From Arabidopsis thaliana (taxonomy: Eukaryota; Streptophyta; Magnoliopsida; Brassicales; Brassicaceae), in contig NC_003075.7 in assembly GCF_000001735.4 (NCBI RefSeq), positions 11,595,001 through 11,659,000 of the forward strand: a stretch of 64,000 nucleotides of DNA. The letters run 5' to 3'. Below are positions 62,284-64,000 of this stretch, piece by piece (the first letter of the stretch is position 1; every line of letters starts with the position of its first letter). The position numbers and the translations under genes are program-made. The notes under the pieces were generated by a model. That model saw nothing but the letters and a program-made list of their open reading frames with translations, was not told the origin of the DNA and made no database searches.

Positions 62284-63973
62284 TTACCGAACAAGATTCA
62301 AGAAAGATGTCAAAGAATCAACATCTCTCTTCTCTGATGGATACTTGATTGGTCTTGAAGAGTTCTTTGGGAACACAAGTATTGTTGGAAAGCTTCCAAG
62401 CTGCAACTCCTTTTTGGCAAAGTCCTTCTGGTCACCATCAGCTCTAAACTTAGCAACCTTCACACCACTTCCTCCCAGCTTATCCGCCAATTCATCGAAT
62501 GAAGCTTCCATTGCCTGACAAAACGGGCACCACGGTGCATAAAGCACAACGATCCAAGCCTCTTTCCGGTTCTCTAACTTCATCAAATTCTCAATCCCTT
62601 GCCTGCTCAAGTTCACAACATTCTCGCTATTGAAGATATCCGCGACTGAGGCTGTCCCGTTGACATTAGCGGTTGCGTTTCCATTGGTATTCTCCTTGAT
62701 ATTCCCTTTGTGAAGGCCACACTCTTTAGCCTTAGCATCTTCCCACCACCATCTCCCTTCTCTCTCATGCTGACCCGGCAAAACCGCTCTCGTGCATGGC
62801 TCACATCCGATTGAAACATAACCCGCAGCGTGAAGCGTGTTGACAGGAACATCCATCGTCCTCAAGAAATTCCAAACATCATTCCCTTCAACATTAGCAA
62901 CCGGATTCCACTTCACCAAACTACCAACTCCACCATCTAATCCTTCAAACACTGGATCAACCTGAACAACAGGAATCTCCGATCTTGTCCCGGGTGATTG
63001 ATCTTTCCTCTGACCAGTGATCCAAGCACGTAAACCCTTCAACGCACGCCTCAAAGGTCTCACCTTTCTAATACGGCAACACTCCTGGTGACCATCTTCA
63101 TAGAAAGAGAACAAACCCTTGTTCCTAACTAAAGCTTGAACCTCAACAGCATCAGGAAACATATACTCAATCCGAATACCGTAATGTTTCTCCACGGTAT
63201 CGAAGAGTCTATATGTTTCTGGATTCAATCTCCCTGTATCCAAACTGAATACCCTATAAGGTCTTCCAGTTAAATGAGCATACTCAATCAGAGCAACATC
63301 TTCAGCTCCACTGAAACCAAACAAAACAACAAATCAGCAAACTAAAGGAAAACAAAAACATTCCTTTATTGTATTCTCATGATTCAATTCATTACCTAAA
63401 GGCAATAGCAATGTCATTCCCAAACTTCTCAAGAGCTTTATCCATGATCTCAAGAGGAGAAGCATTCTCTAATCTCTTTGCTAGTTCCTCAAAGTCTTCA
63501 ACTTCCACCACATCTAGCTTCTCTGTAACCTCTGTTTTGTAATGAAGCACAAGATCATTAGCATAAACCTTAATCAAATTAACCAATGATCAATTGAAAA
63601 ATCAAACCAGAACTTACCAGAAGCAACAATGGATTCCTTTGTAATTGATTGCACATTAAGAGCTTTCACGGAGGATCTCTTCCCGGACAAACTCAGAGAA
63701 GCCGCAGAGACATTGGTACGATTCAATAACCTCAATGATCCGATTTTTGTTACTGTATTGAAGAATCAAACAAACAAATTGAATAAGATTCGACATTGAT
63801 CGAATTTGAACGAATTTAAAACCAAAACACAATGACCAATCAAGGCATTTCTAAGATTCTCCACGAATTTGGTATTGAAAATGAAATAAATTACCTTTGA
63901 GATCTGAAGAAGGGAAGCTAGAGCTTGAGATCGCAGAAGAAGAAGATGAAGAAACGTTGATTGCTAGTGCCAT
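62284..63973 (-). CDS. APR3: Adenosine-5'-phosphosulfate reductase 3, plastid
   Basis: Reduces APS to sulfite with glutathione as electron donor, the key step of plastid sulfate assimilation. Four exons, 63973-63895, 63752-63618, 63531-63396 and 63310-62284, give 458 residues. A serine-rich plastid transit peptide ([14 protein letters not shown]...) covers about the first 70 residues. The reductase domain follows (about 75-320), with the iron-sulfur cluster cysteines in ECCRIRKV (C194, C195) and GCEPC (C286, C289), and the catalytic cysteine in KECGLH (C314). A linker rich in N, G and T joins a thioredoxin-like domain with the redox pair CPFC (C378, C381). All key residues are intact. Locus At4g21990 is from memory. 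Confidence 0.97.
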
Positions 63974-64000
63974 TTTCACTCCAAACCAAATCTCTCGAAA

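Overview
The window is nuclear DNA of a flowering plant and I recognise it as Arabidopsis thaliana chromosome 4, around loci At4g21860 to At4g21990. The locus numbers are from memory; the gene order is what convinces me: MSRB2, HSP15.4, a PPR gene, PRORP3, two MATE genes, CPK15, PRXR1, ATG8A, APR3. AT-rich intergenic DNA, many short GT-AG introns and plant-specific families agree with this. I rebuilt exons by hand from splice sites and reading frame. Several models give the protein lengths I remember: MSRB2 202, PPR protein 843, PRORP3 576, CPK15 554, ATG8A 122 and APR3 458 residues.

Layout. 1-5.2 kb: AT-rich, no intact gene, with a MITE, a small tandem repeat and an unidentified decayed coding-like tract. 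5.2-9.3 kb: MSRB2 (-), a small basic-protein gene (+), a broken copy of part of a PPR gene, and HSP15.4 (-). 10.2-15.7 kb: a 17-exon PPR gene (+) with one GC-AG intron and a triplicated 32-bp intronic repeat. 15.7-19.3 kb: a MYND zinc-finger gene (-) broken by two frameshifts and a stop, then an AT-hook gene (-). 21.6-24.3 kb: PRORP3 (-). 24.8 kb: a small basic protein (+). 26.2-36.0 kb: two tandem MATE transporters (-), the second with two alternative, duplicated first exons, separated by a retroposed insertion with a clean target-site duplication. 36-45 kb: AT-rich, with a small acylated-protein gene (-). 44.9-48.4 kb: a DUF584 gene (+) and CPK15 (+). 48.7-50 kb: a small open frame (-) and a NYN-domain pseudogene (+). 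51.6-53.3 kb: peroxidase PRXR1 (-). 58.6 kb: a second DUF584 gene (+). 60.9-61.8 kb: ATG8A (+). 62.3-64.0 kb: APR3 (-).

The genes do not form a pathway. Several are stress or redox related (MSRB2, HSP15.4, PRXR1, APR3, CPK15, ATG8A, the S40-type DUF584 pair), but adjacency in a plant chromosome is not evidence of shared function. The interesting biology is evolutionary: local duplications (MATE genes and their first exons, a PPR fragment, the DUF584 pair) and gene decay (MYND gene, NYN fragment). I found no undescribed multi-gene system, no CRISPR array, no rRNA and no tRNA that I could support.
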